A stretch of DNA of 64,000 nucleotides. Source: Asterias rubens. Taxonomy: Eukaryota; Echinodermata; Asteroidea; Forcipulatida; Asteriidae. The notes beneath the pieces are model-generated. The model had not been told where the DNA came from. It did no database searches and saw only the letters and a program-made list of their open reading frames with translations. Location: positions 8,681,036 through 8,745,035 of the forward strand of contig NC_047073.1 of the NCBI RefSeq assembly GCF_902459465.1, read 5' to 3'. A program made the position numbers and the translations under genes. Of this stretch, positions 54,204 to 64,000 are shown piece by piece (the stretch's first letter is position 1; each line of letters starts with the position of its first letter).

Positions 54204-54303
54204 TAGAAAAAGTCTTTATTTTAAAAGTTGAAACAAAAATAAGTGTTGAGTTGTTATCTTGTGATGAGATGAAATCCAGCGAGTACAGCACCTTCCTTGA
54301 TTG
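54204..54303. repeat. Segmental duplication, copy 1 (copy 2 at 56941-57043)
   Basis: AGAAAAAGTCTT, GTGTTGAGTTGTTATCTTGTG and CAGCACCTTCCTTGATTG are shared with 56941-57043. In this copy the match stops exactly where the LTR begins. Confidence 0.8.
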
Positions 54304-54686
54304 TGTAACGTCTTGGCTGTGTTTGGGTCCTTTGGTTCCTCACGTACATGTACAGGCGGAGTAGTATAGTAAGTAGGCCTAGTCCTCTTAATCACGAGGG
54401 CTTGAAGTTGAAGTTGAAGTTCACAACAGACAAATGACAAGTTGAACTCGAGTAAATTGATATCTCTTAACGTAACTCTGCTCGAGCTCTGCTCTGTTCT
54501 AAAGTCTAACCCAAACTCCCCTCATTCTTGCATTGCTTTACTTTATTTCCATCATTGTTATTAATCATCTTCTAAATCACAATACTATTAATTAGAAACC
54601 AGATGCACACATGCTCGCGCTTAGCAATTTGCTCACGCTTTGTAATTAGCTTGCGCTTTGCTGTTGGTTCAGGATAGATCACTACA
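54304..54686 (-). mobile_element. LTR of a Ty3-like retrotransposon (383 bp)
   Basis: Read on the - strand it begins TGTAGTGATC and ends GACGTTACA, i.e. TGTA...TACA termini as in retroviral-type LTRs. The bases just before it on the - strand (AAAATGTGGGAGAGT, plus 54687-54701) form a polypurine tract, so this is the 3' LTR of the element whose gag remnant is at 55182-55962. Its plus-strand left boundary coincides with the break in the 54204 duplication. Confidence 0.75.
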
Positions 54687-55181
54687 ACTCTCCCACATTT
54701 TGAATCTTGTCTGCCCCTGCAGATAAAATGGAAGATAATTAAATACAATCAATATAAACCTAGATTTGTATGACGGCTTAATTAAACCAACTTATCACCA
54801 CCAAGGTTTGTGTTTTGTAGAGCCTGTTTAGTAATAAAATTAAAGGATACGGCAGCACTTCCACTGATGGAACGTTCAGTCAGAATCATAGCCTCGTGGA
54901 ACTTGCGATCGCTATGGCTACCGCATCAACTCATAACAATAAATTTAACAACTGCGGCATTAATACAATGTACAAACCAGTCATAAACCACTAATAATCA
55001 AATTCCTAACCCCCCTACAACCCCTGCAGATAAAACAACTGTACATTGCCGTCCTGTTAATATATTACACTTTTTATGGAAGGTTAACAGCTGCTAGGTT
55101 TTGCACTGCCTGCATAAGCTGCTGTAGCAAAACTGATTGGTGATGTTGCTGGTGTACCATTTTCGACAGCACAACTTGCTG

Positions 55182-55962
55182 TTATTCTATTAGGTGATGC
55201 AAAGAATGATTTGTCTTCCCTGCAGAGACAACATCTGTTGATCTGACCTGAAATTTTGGTTGCAAGTTCTCTGGCTCCTCAAACAGATCAAACATTGCTG
55301 CACGCATTTGCACAAACGTTTGCTCAGGGTTTGACAATTCCTGTCTTCTCAATTCAAGTCTGATTGTGGATTTACGGGCCCCTGACACAAATTGTCGTAT
55401 CAGTGATTTATCTTTAAGTGCCTTTAAAGCATTCTTCTCCTGATCCCCTGCTGCTTTGATAATTTAATCATAGCCTCGGATTAGTGATCTTGAGAAATCC
55501 ATCAAGGATTCATATTCTGTTTGCACTCACTCAAAGAACAAGCGCTGTAAATCTTGGACCGTTTCTCGAGCCCCAAATTGGCACACTAAGATATCTATAA
55601 TGGCTTCCGAATTGCCACGCACCTCTACAGAATGGCAGAGCATCTGCTCTAATGCTGACCCAGATAACAAGGAACATAACAATCCTGATTTGCTTTCCTC
55701 AGGAATGTGATTTTGGTCACAGTATGTTTTGAATTCCCTCAACCATTCCTTAACATCTTCTCCGGTCGAGCATGAAATTTCCCTGGCCTATTCCCAGTTT
55801 GGGGCACTACTCGACAGCCATCCAATGTCTTCACCAACCCCTCAACTAACTGTGTTACCACAATAACTTCCTGACCTTGCCCCATTATTAGAGGTGGATC
55901 TCGTTCTGATCGCCCTCAGCCTTCAAGAAATCAGTGTTAATGTTAGTTTTACTGTCAACCAT
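55182..55962 (-). pseudogene. LTR-retrotransposon gag, broken
   Basis: Reverse-strand frames from a possible ATG at 55962 through EWLREFKTYCDQNHIPEE and FVSGARKSTIRLELRRQEL down to 55182 resemble the capsid region of Ty3/gypsy-type Gag. Stop codons and frame shifts interrupt it (near 55745, 55520 and 55460). No zinc knuckle, protease, RT or integrase follows; the distance to the polypurine tract is under 500 bp, so pol has been deleted or this is a non-autonomous derivative. Confidence 0.65.
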
Positions 55963-56194
55963 CACTTAAAAAAAACAATTACAATATTCAGGAAACACCT
56001 ATCAAATTGCATTTTAAAGATATCGTGAAGCACATGTGTGACACATGCAAGCTGCCATTTATTACACCAATCCAATACAATAACTTCATAATTAAAGAAT
56101 AACTGATAATTAAGTGTATAAACTTTGGCTGGTTGTTAAAGTAATGGTAACCAAAGCTTAAAAATTATTTGTTATATGTGCAATCGCTATAGTA

Positions 56195-56842
56195 TTAAGG
56201 TAATACAACCTCGTAAAGGGCTAACCTTCCCTTGCAGAAACTAGGTCTTTCCTCTTTCCATCTGAAACTCACACAATGCTGACAAAAATTTTGAGCATCG
56301 CAAAGTCCTGGCAGCTCATGGTGCTTGTATTTCAGTGGAAAGTCACTTTCAAGAAAATCTTCTGTGTCCTTCATTGCTCCAAGTTGTCTATTTTCAGCAA
56401 GTGCTTTTTGTGTGTGCCGGGAATACTCATCTTTCCGTTGCTGTCGAAGACGATGTCTATCTTCATCTGACTGACGCGTCCGAAATGTTTCTTGTATATT
56501 CTTTGTCAGTATTGAGTCGTCTTTGGGTTTCATCTTGGTTTTCCCCGGCCCTGGCAATTTAAGTTTCTTCTAAGTTATTGAGTCGTCTTTGTGTTCATTT
56601 TGGTTTTCCCGGGCCCTGACATTTGATGTTTGCACTCTGTTATCATTTAGTCGGTGCCGAGTGTCTTCTGCAGTTTCACGATTCCTTGTGTATGAAGCGT
56701 GAACTCTCAAGTTTAGAACACGCCGTTGTCTTCCTGCTGTCAGTTCCATTTTTCGATCGCAAGACCTCTGATATTTCAAACTCTTTCCCGTAAGGAAACG
56801 CCTTTCCCCCCGATCTTTGGCATTGTCGTATCTGGTACACAA
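56195..56842 (-). pseudogene. Helitron-like N-terminal fragment, broken
   Basis: Two reverse-strand frames. The upstream one (56842-56570) is rich in Arg with RQRRVLNLRVHASYTRNRET. The downstream one (56557-56195) has RLRQQRKDEYSRHTQKALAE followed by HELPGLCDAQNFCQHC and KEERPSFCKGRLALYE. The Arg/Gln-rich helices followed by C-x2-C...F-x-x-E...FC..G resemble the segment before the Rep domain in Helitron transposases. Rep and helicase motifs are absent. Family assignment is moderate; the alternative is an unrelated transposon ORF. Confidence 0.45.
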
Positions 56843-56940
56843 ATAATGTAAAGATACTACAAATTGATTTTATGATTCGTGTCATTGTTTAGAGAGGGAC
56901 TCTTGAAGGGTTAAATGCAGTTTTTGGATGCACTTTCTGA

Positions 56941-57043
56941 TAGAAAAAGTCTTAATATTAAAAGGTTGAAATAAACATAAAGTGTTGAGTTGTTATCTTG
57001 TGATGAGATGAAATCCAGCGATATACAGCACCTTCCTTGATTG
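56941..57043. repeat. Segmental duplication, copy 2 (empty LTR site)
   Basis: Same sequence as 54204-54303 but continuing past CCTTCCTTGATTG into TGATGCCTGTGAG instead of an LTR, so it looks like the unoccupied version of that site. Confidence 0.7.
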
Positions 57044-57274
57044 TGATGCCTGTGAGTCCGTCTTTGGTTTTTGAATCCCTGTTTGCAGTTTGTTCAATGG
57101 TCTGATCACATGGTGTGCCTGCAAATTTATGGCTTGTTTGTCTGAAGTGCCCCCTTTGAAATGCCTACTCTACGGATGGGTGTTTTGGATTTGGCTGTGT
57201 CCGAAACGGCGACTTAGGCTACAGCTACGGTTAGATCTTGCCTGTCTCCCTATTCTTCATCACTGGAAGCAGGT

Positions 57275-57330
57275 TGATTTAGATCGTAGAGGAGTATACG
57301 GAGAAGTCAAGCTAAAATATATCAACCATA
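57275..57330 (+). pseudogene. Inverted copy of the kinase-loop fragment
   Basis: RRGVYGEVKLKYIN is encoded on the + strand here, matching GRGAYGEVKLKYIN of the - strand array 600 bp away. Short inverted duplicate. Confidence 0.55.
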
Positions 57331-57444
57331 TAGCAATCCACATGTGGAAGCAGGTTGATCGAGCCGTAGCAGTAGCCAAAGTCGCCGTCGGACACGACCT
57401 AAGCTTCTTCATCTCTAGCCAATACCGGTGCATGCAATGCATAG

Positions 57445-57925
57445 TTACATGTAACTCTGTCGTAAGCCATAAACCATGGCATCATCACTTCTAATTAGGT
57501 ACTTGATCCATAAGTCTGGATGTAATGTCGGGAGGACTTCTTGTCCATGAGCCGTGCCAGGGTCTGTTTGTACAAAGTGCAAGTAAAACCTCATCGCTGC
57601 TTGTATGTGAGCAGCCACCACTCCCCTAAATGCGTCAACTGACATGACTGAAGGTGAGGCAATGATGTTACCTGGGAGTGTGTTCCAATCAATCTGATAG
57701 ATGACAGATGTTAATCCAAGTTTACCTTCTCTGAATGCTCGGATGAAGAGAAGTAGAACTTGTACCATGTCGAATACCGTCTTATTAAGGCCGACGCCCT
57801 TTTCAAAGCCGTGGTGACGGTATCCTTCAAATGCGTAGCAATCTTACGGCTTGCCAGACGTTTTTCTTGGCTCTCGCTGTCCATTGATAGCAGCACTTCC
57901 TTTGTTTCATTGCCAACCTATTTCA
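57445..57925 (-). pseudogene. Gene fragment downstream of the kinase-loop array
   Basis: Reverse-strand segment following the last array unit: EVKLK, stop, then GNETKEVLLSMDSESQEKRL and IATHLKDTVTTALKRA, then a frame to 57445 with VLLLFIRAFREGKLGLTSVI and PGNIIASPSVMSVDAFRGVV. The first part is duplicated at 53985-54125. No family recognised. It could be the continuation of the gene from which the array arose. Confidence 0.4.
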
Positions 57926-59520
57926 GCTTGACTTCTCCGTATGCTCCTCTACCAAGGATCCCCTCTCCTCGCAAAGGTGTTTCATCTGTGTATCTTGAGT
58001 ACATTGCCCTTTGCCTCTAATATGACTGCCTCTCTATCCTCAAACCCAACGTACTTTACAGCAGCTGGTGTTTGGTTTATGTATTTGAGCTTGGCTTCTT
58101 CATATGCTCCTCTACCAAGGATCCCCTCTCCTCGCAAAGGTGTTTCATCTGTGTATCTTGAGTACATTGCCCTTTGCCTCTAATATGACTGCCTCTCTAT
58201 CCTCAAACCCAACGTACTTTACAGCAGCTGGTGTTTGGTTTATGTATTTGAGCTTGGCTTCTTCATATGCTCCTCTACCAAGGATCACCTCTCCTTGCAG
58301 TTGTGTTTCATCTGTGTATCTTGAGTACATTGCCCTTTGCCTCTAATATGACTGCCTCTCTATCCTCAAACCCAACGTACTGTACAGCAGCTGGTGTTTG
58401 GTTTATGTATTTGAGCTTGGCTTCTTCATATGCTCCTCTACCAAGGATCACCTCTCCTTGCAGTTGTGTTTCATCTGTGTATCTTGAGTACATTGCCCTT
58501 GCCTCTAGTATGACTGCCTCTCTATCTTCAAACCCACAGACTTTTCAGCAGCTGGTGTCTGGTTGATGTATTTCAGCTTGGCTTCTTCATATGCTCCTCT
58601 ACCAAGGATCATCTCTCCTTGCAGTTGTGTTTCATCTGTGTATCTTGAGTACATTGCCCTTGCCTCTAGTATGGTATGACTGCCTCTTGGACTCGCATCT
58701 TCCAGTAGGGAAACTGAGGCCGGTGACGGGGACAATTCTGCCGCTTCATGTATCACAAGTTTTCTCCCTGAAGTTCTCTATCCTCAAACCCAACGTACTT
58801 TACAGCAGCTGGTGTCTGGTGTATCTATTTGAGCTTGACTTCTCCGTAAGCTCCTCTACCAAGGATTACCTCTCCTCACGGTGGTGGTTCATCTGTGTAT
58901 CTTGAGTACATTGCTCTTGCCTCTAGTATGACTGCCTCTCTATCCTCAAACCCAACGTACTTTACAGCAGCTGGTGTCTGGTTAATATACTTTAGCTTTA
59001 CTTCTCCGTAAGCTCCTCAACCAAGGATTACCTCTCCTCACGGTGGTGTTTCATCTGTGTATCTTGAGTACATTGCTCTTGCCTCTAGTATGACTGCCTC
59101 TCTATCCTCAAACCCAACGTACTTTACAGCAGCTGGTGTCTGGTGTATGTAATTGAGCTTGACTTCTCCGTAAGCTCCTCTACCAAGGATCACCTCTCCT
59201 CACGGTGGTGTTTCATCTGTGTATCTTGAGTACATTGCTCTTGCCTCTAATATGACTGCCTCTCTATCCTCAAACCCAACGTACTTTACAGCAGCTGGTG
59301 TTTGGTTGATATATTTCAGCTTGACTTCTCCGTAAGTTCTTCTACCAAGGATCACCTCTCTTCACGATGGTGTTTCATCTGTGTATCTTGAGTACATTGC
59401 CCTTGCCTCTAGCAAGACTGCCCCTCTATCCTCAAACCCAACGTACTTTACAGCAGCTGGTGTCTGGTTAATATACTTTAGCTTTACTTCTCCGTAAGCT
59501 CCTCTACCTAGGATTACCTC
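57926..59520 (-). repeat. Ten-unit tandem array of a protein-kinase glycine-loop segment
   Basis: Units start (plus coordinates of the A(T/A)GCTCCTC word) at 57941, 58104, 58267, 58430, 58591, 58849, 59011, 59173, 59335 and 59497. Spacing is 163, 163, 163, 161, 258, 162, 162, 162, 162 bp. Each unit on the - strand encodes LGRGAYGEVKLKYINQTPAA then VKYVGFEDREAV, a GxGxxGxV nucleotide-binding loop and an A-x-K lysine as in protein-kinase N-lobes. Most units carry a frame shift (the 163-bp spacing) or a TGA after DETPP. Only the first unit on the - strand (59497) joins an open upstream frame. Confidence 0.8.
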
Positions 59521-59751
59521 TCCTGGCAATGGTGTTTCCAGCTGTGCATTTATAAGAGCTGGAATGGTACCCACTGCGGGGAGGGTTCGATGTAGGGCTC
59601 GAGATGTCGCGCTATGTTGTGTGTTTTTAGGAGTTGGTGTTATTGGTGAAGAAGCTTTTCGGGCAACTGGGGTTGCTGAATGTTGATTTGGGATAACAGT
59701 GTGAGGTGTGTTTTGAATTGGGGTAGCTCTCTGGGGTGCTCCTTGAAACAC
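59362..59751 (-). pseudogene. Kinase-like fragment: Pro/Thr-rich leader plus first glycine-loop unit
   Basis: An open reverse-strand frame of 129 codons: a leader rich in Pro, Thr, Ser and His (about residues 1-75), then ETPLPGEVILGRGAYGEVKL, YINQTPAAVKYV and EARAMYSRYTDETP, ending in a stop inside the next array unit. G-x-G-x-x-G-x-V plus A-V-K suggests the ATP-binding start of a Ser/Thr kinase; HRD and DFG motifs are nowhere in the window. Probably a truncated gene whose second exon was amplified. Confidence 0.5.
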
Positions 59752-59759
59752 TGGTGTTT

Positions 59760-60900
59760 TTCTTCTCTTTTTGATGGTCCCCTTTGAAACTGTTTAGCTC
59801 ATTATTGTATCTGTTCTTGCCTTAAATGTGTTTTTTTAAATCAATCTATATATATTCAGTAATTGTATTTCTGACAAATTTGTTCCAAAATTCATCATGA
59901 AACAATCAGCTCCAAATCAAAACAAAATCAAAAACTTTCAAAGAGAAAAGAAACTGTATTATTGAACGATGACCAAACTTATCGTCTAGTTCATCTTGTC
60001 TTCCAGATGGTGAAACCTCTTCACTGATCTACCAATAAACTGCATGGCAACATTCTTACACCTTGCTGTTTACCATCATGCTAGCTCTATTCTCTGCAGA
60101 CTAAAACACTTGGCAGAAGTAAACCCCACTTTTCTGAGCATCTGCGCATCTTGCGTTCTTTCATTCTTTGTGCATGTGAAAATGGAGCACCGCAGTCGAT
60201 GGACGCAGCTTTGGATCTTCTTTTACACGTCAATCAGCGACCTTCTTCAGTTTGGCCAGCCCCAAGTAATGACTTATATGGGAGAAGACTTTGCCAACCT
60301 CGAAAAAGTCGCTAAAGTATGATTCAGGAAGACTGAATTCAACAGATTATGGGGCAATGTGCCTATTAAGTATGTTGGATTATTCCACACAAGGCTGAAG
60401 AGTTGTTCATCCTCCACAATATAAATGTGTGAAAGAAAACATTTTAGGATTTGGAGAAGAAGAAACTGTTAAGTGATCAAAATTGGTGAAAGGAAATCAA
60501 AACAAAGCAAATGCTAAAAAATAATAAGATTAACTTCTTTAAAATAAATAAAATAATTGTGATGGACTTACGTTGCTTAAAACCCAGATTAGGCAGTTCA
60601 AGACAGAGAATTTGGAAAGACGACTATGTCTACTGATGATAATTAAAAAGTAAATAATTGTTTGACTTAAAAAGTGCTTAAGTACATTAAGAAATACATT
60701 TTCAAAACGATAGGAAATTAAAATCTAATGTCAAATATTATCTGGGGGGGGCAGAAATTTAGAAAAATAAGTTATGAAAATGAGGGGCAAAAACTAACGA
60801 GTGACGAAACAATTTTAATCGCAAGTTGAAGTGAAGGAAGTTATTAAATTTGTAAATGTAAGGAAGAAGAAAAATGGGGTAAAGTTTATAAGAAGTGATA
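59760..60900. other. No recognised gene; includes a dispersed 125-bp repeat at 60118-60245
   Basis: AT-rich sequence. The segment 60118-60245 (CCCCACTTTTCTGAGCATCT, GTGCATGTGAAAATGGAGCACC) is repeated at 63578-63705. The rest shows no feature. Confidence 0.6.
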
Positions 60901-60906
60901 GTTTAG

Positions 60907-61600
60907 TTACGTGGACAGCTTGTTTAATTTGTATGATAACTGAGAGCAATGTGCCTCAAGTCTGTTGAATTCTTCCACCAACGCTGAAGAGATACGATGC
61001 TGAAGAGAGAGCATCACTACATGATAATAGGGAGGTACAAGAACAACTTCTTGTCGTTTGTTTTGTCTTGGATAGGCCAAGATCAACCCCCGAAAAATGT
61101 GGCTAGAAAATGCCCTTTTAATGTCATTCAGTACTCTGCTGTCCGCACAGTTCACAAGTGAATTTTTCCAACTTCTCTTAGAGGCGGGCCGGTACCTTGA
61201 AATCATTTCCTAGCTCTGTGAAGACTTCCTGATGTCTCATGCTTTTCAGTACCATCTCAAGGGGGGTCCCTTTTTACCCTTTCCCACGGAACGCACTGGT
61301 TGAGTCACAGCCAGTGAACACATGCAAGCCAACTAATGCACGACAGACGGACGGTCCAAGAGCATTGTGAATTTCTTCAAAGAAATAACACGTGACTTTT
61401 GCTTAACACCTGTCAGGAAGAAGACCGCTGCTGGAATATTACTCCTGCAAAGACAGCAGAATGATAGTGTGACGAGTCGTCAAATCGGAAATTGGGAAGC
61501 GGACAAGGAACTAGTGTGTAGTCTGAAGGTTTAATCTGAAAACAATGAAGACACAGAAACGAATGTTGATAGCGTCTTCGTATACAGAAAATAATCATAT
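60907..61600 (-). pseudogene. Fragment of a repeated invertebrate gene family with a GCDSTSAF motif, broken
   Basis: Reverse-strand pieces in order: DYTLVPCPLPNFRFDDSSH, then IHNALGPSVCRALVGLHVFT immediately followed by GCDSTSAFRGKG, a stop, PLEMVLKSMRHQEVFTELG, and an open frame ending KLNKLST at 60907. The GLHxFTGCDSTSAFxGKG motif is familiar from multicopy transposon-like proteins in marine invertebrate genomes, function unknown. Frame shifts and a stop show it is dead. Confidence 0.5.
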
Positions 61601-61611
61601 CAAAATAATAA

Positions 61612-61745
61612 GCGTTAATCCGGAGGTAGTTGGTTCGAATTCCACTCTAGTCAATTCTTTGTTCAACCCCAAATTCATTTCAAAATTTACCCAGTCAGTT
61701 TCCCTTTTGGTTTATATTAATATCGTTCAACCCCCAAATTCAAAA
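61612..61745 (+). mobile_element. Truncated tRNA-derived SINE (box A missing)
   Basis: It starts inside the head at CGTTAATCCGGAGGTAGTTGG, has GGTTCGAATTCC (box B variant) and TTCTTTGTTCAACCCC, then the family body (TTTACCCAGTCAGTTTCCC). Confidence 0.7.
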
Positions 61746-61887
61746 TAATAAACAGTAGACCTATATAATGAGATATTACTGAAGAAAATAATTCTAAGAA
61801 CTGTTAAAGTAAACTATTTACAACCACTGGCAACATCTGTGTCTGGACTCTTGACCAATGCGCTGGGGAGTGAGTACCAGCTGCATG

Positions 61888-62299
61888 CTTGCTGTGAAGT
61901 ACCAATCTTTTATCTCCCTCCCTACGATCTGATTCTAATTTAGGCACAGTTGAAGATATTCCACCTGCTATTCAATGATACAGACAGGTTTCAGGTTTAT
62001 TTCCATACCATTTTGCAGTAAATTTACAGTGTAAGGAAAAAACTAATAGTCAGAACTTATCTTTTGCTCTATCTTTTGCCCGGCCGAACCCTGGCTTTTA
62101 GGCTCAGCCATACCTAGTTTCTCTTGTTTGCTGTGAAGTACCAATCTTGTGTCTGCCTCCTCATGATTTGGTTCTAATTCAGGCACAGTTAAAGATATTC
62201 AACCTTCTATTCGATGACAAGACAGCAGCAGTCTCATTGCTCTATCTTTTGCCCAGCCGAACCCTGGCTTGTAGGCTCGGCCATACCTAGTTTCCCTGA
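61888..62299 (-). repeat. Imperfect tandem duplication in a gag linker
   Basis: GCTGTGAAGTACCAATCTT, GGCACAGTTGAAGATATTC and GCCGAACCCTGGCTT occur at 61888-62120 and again at 62127-62299. On the - strand the repeat encodes KLGMAEPTSQGSAGQKIEQ (one residue differs). Confidence 0.65.
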
Positions 62300-63402
62300 T
62301 GATTGTTTATGACTCACCGATGTCTGCGCTCTCCTGTCATCATTCGTCATCATGCTGGTTGACGGACAATTCCTTTGAATGTGTCTGGTCTCTCCTCAAC
62401 TATAACACTCTGTCGGTTGTAACCTTAGTGCTGGTTCCTGCCAATTGGATTCAGCATCGACTTAATTTCCTGGAACTCGGGGGGGCGATTGCATTTTTTA
62501 CTTCACCAATGATTGTTTGTTTTAGTCCCCGCCCAGCTGCCTGTAACCCTTCTTCCGTTACAAGACGGCTGTCGTTCACCTACCTTCGGCAACACCAACA
62601 GTTTTGAAAGTTTCATGGACCGCAACCATATGCTCAGCTTCATTATGGTCAAGGGATTGTTTGTCATATCCGACTTGTGCGTCTGGCAGCCCTTTCAGAA
62701 AATGCTCCACAGCCAATTTCTCTTGCAGGACTCCTGGTGCTTTGGGGTATGCTTTGCCGACATGGGCTCGTCTCTTTGCGGCAAACTCCACTGTTGATTC
62801 GCTGGTGCCTTGTTTCAACGTATGCAATTGCGCTGGGTATGTTTCCGGTAATGCCTTGGCTCCGAATCGACTTTTCAGTAATGTCATTAACATTTTGTAG
62901 TCGTCTTGAACATTGATTGGCAAGCTGCTCACGAATTTAATTGCATCACCTCTTATACACTGGTACCGCAGTTGCTCCAAGCATTTCTTATTCGACCAAT
63001 GGGCTCTAATCAAGATCCGGTTCAAGGGAATTTAAAAGTTCACCCAATCTTCCTTTCCATCAAATGTGTTCATCTCCGGTCTTGGGATGTCCACCCGTTT
63101 CCTTGGCATATCCAAAAGATCGCAACACCGGCTGTTTCCGGGTAATTCCATTGAGCCGTGACACTGATGAGCGGGTCTTGGATAGTTGACATCACGTTCG
63201 AGTTGATGTTTGCGATAGTTGTTGCGGGCATCAATCACTGGATCAAGCACAATTCTTTCCTCCTCGCCATTATTTGTCCTCTTTTTTGTTTCCAGATGAG
63301 CAAGTCGTGCTTCCAGAAGCTGGGTTTCGAGTTGATGTTCACGATAGTTGCGGGCATCAATTACATCAATCACTGGATCAAGCACAATTCTTTCCTCAAA
63401 GA
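62300..63402 (-). pseudogene. Second LTR-retrotransposon gag, broken, with CCHC zinc knuckle
   Basis: Reverse-strand order: coiled leader (YREHQLETQLLEARLAHLET, with part repeated), RPEMNTFDGKEDWVNF, a stop at about 63030, an open capsid-like frame 63025-62576 (LEQLRYQCIRGDAIKFV, LLKSRFGAKALPETYPAQL, VEHFLKGLPDAQ), more stops, then a zinc knuckle CYS*GETRHIQRNC at about 62360-62407 in which the second Cys codon is TGA. The F-DG-x-x-W start and CCHC knuckle are Ty3/gypsy Gag hallmarks. No LTR was recognised around it, and no protease or RT. Confidence 0.65.
63190..63402 (-). repeat. Direct repeat in the gag leader (period about 137 bp)
   Basis: TTCGAGTTGATGTT, GGGCATCAAT and ATCACTGGATCAAGCACAAT occur at about 63199-63262 and 63327-63396. 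On the - strand this duplicates a VLDPVIDARN-YR-HQLE segment. Confidence 0.75.
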
Positions 63403-63577
63403 CACAACTTGTTTAATCTTGGACAAAGGCCCGACAACTTCAGAATGCGAATGAGAACTGAAATTCATATTGTTCAGCTGTCTTTTATACATACAGCATG
63501 TTATTACTTAGAATACAGAACAAAACGTTCTATAAAATGCATCCATATTACACCATTAATTAAGGTAGCGTTTAGCG

Positions 63578-63705
63578 TGGAACCCCACTTTTCTGAACTT
63601 TTCTGCGTATTTTGCGTTCTTCCATCCTTTGTGCATGTAAAAGTGGAGCACCGCAGTCGGTGGATGCAGCTCTGGTTCTTCTTTTGCTCACCAATCATTG
63701 TTTTT
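63578..63705. repeat. Dispersed 125-bp repeat, second copy of 60118-60245
   Basis: CCCCACTTTTCTGAAC, GCGTTCTTCCATCCTTTGTGC and GTGGAGCACCGCAGTCGGTGGA match the first copy with several substitutions. Class unknown. Confidence 0.65.
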
Positions 63706-64000
63706 CTTAAGCATCCAAGTATGTTTCCAAAGTTTTAACATGACATCAATTTTGTAGGAAGACACTTTTGCATTCAGGTTTTTAGTATGAACTGCTATCA
63801 AGCTGTCGCCATCTCGTATTTCTTCCATTTGTTTCCATTTGAAATGAAGATAGAATGCCTAAACCTCCCACTGTTTGTCAATTCTTTCTTCCATAATTGT
63901 GACAGGTTGGACCATCGACATGTCTTTCACGTTCCCTCTCCTTTCTCAGCTGTCGCTTAGCGGTTGCCTGAGCTAGAATTTTTTTTTCAAAGCTAGCAGT

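Noticed and set aside
58505..58756. Open frames of 80-100 codons on both strands in the kinase-loop array as genes
   Set aside because: They are repeat-generated: each array unit yields similar short frames on both strands.
60044..60322. A 92-codon + strand frame
   Set aside because: It overlaps the dispersed 125-bp repeat and has no similarity or splice signals.

Overview
The window is animal nuclear DNA, most likely from an echinoderm (probably a sea star). The genes have many small exons with GT-AG introns, the protein families are deuterostome, and the introns are full of short inverted-repeat transposons and tRNA-derived SINEs. The species assignment is inference. All exon models were built by eye from reading frame, splice consensus and phase matching, without transcripts.

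Three conserved genes fill positions 1 to about 52,870. (1) Positions 1606-26860, + strand: the 3' part of a SVEP1/polydom-like secreted adhesion protein, 26 exons and about 2,825 residues. In order it has sushi, HYR x2, sushi, a cysteine-poor segment, three GCC2/GCC3 ephrin-receptor-like modules, an EGF array, a pentraxin domain, about 28 more sushi domains and a terminal EGF-like tail. Nearly every intron is phase 1, as expected for shuffled extracellular modules. The 5' end (signal peptide and VWA in the family) lies left of the window. (2) Positions 29367-32850, - strand: a complete six-exon CYB5RL-like NADH-cytochrome b5 reductase, 323 aa, convergent with SVEP1. (3) Positions 35039-52867, + strand: a complete 24-exon ERCC4/XPF DNA-repair endonuclease, 933 aa, with an intact ERKx3D nuclease motif. 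Between (2) and (3) a possible two-exon 61-aa gene of unknown function lies on the - strand (33503-34734), divergent from ERCC4.

Positions 53,000-64,000 show no intact gene. This is a graveyard of mobile elements, mostly on the - strand: a Ty3-like LTR (54304-54686) with its polypurine tract and a broken gag (55182-55962), a Helitron-like N-terminal fragment, a ten-unit tandem array (about 162 bp per unit) of a protein-kinase glycine-loop segment, a fragment carrying a GCDSTSAF motif, and a second broken gag whose zinc knuckle holds a stop codon.

Introns and spacers carry at least four SINE families, LINE 3' fragments and more than ten inverted-repeat (MITE/foldback) families, several nested in one another. 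I found no evidence of a new biochemical system. The most unusual observations are the kinase-loop array, a near-perfect decoy copy of an ERCC4 exon start, nested MITE-in-SINE and MITE-in-MITE insertions, a 38-bp perfect hairpin, a GC-rich palindrome cluster, and the small candidate gene beside ERCC4.
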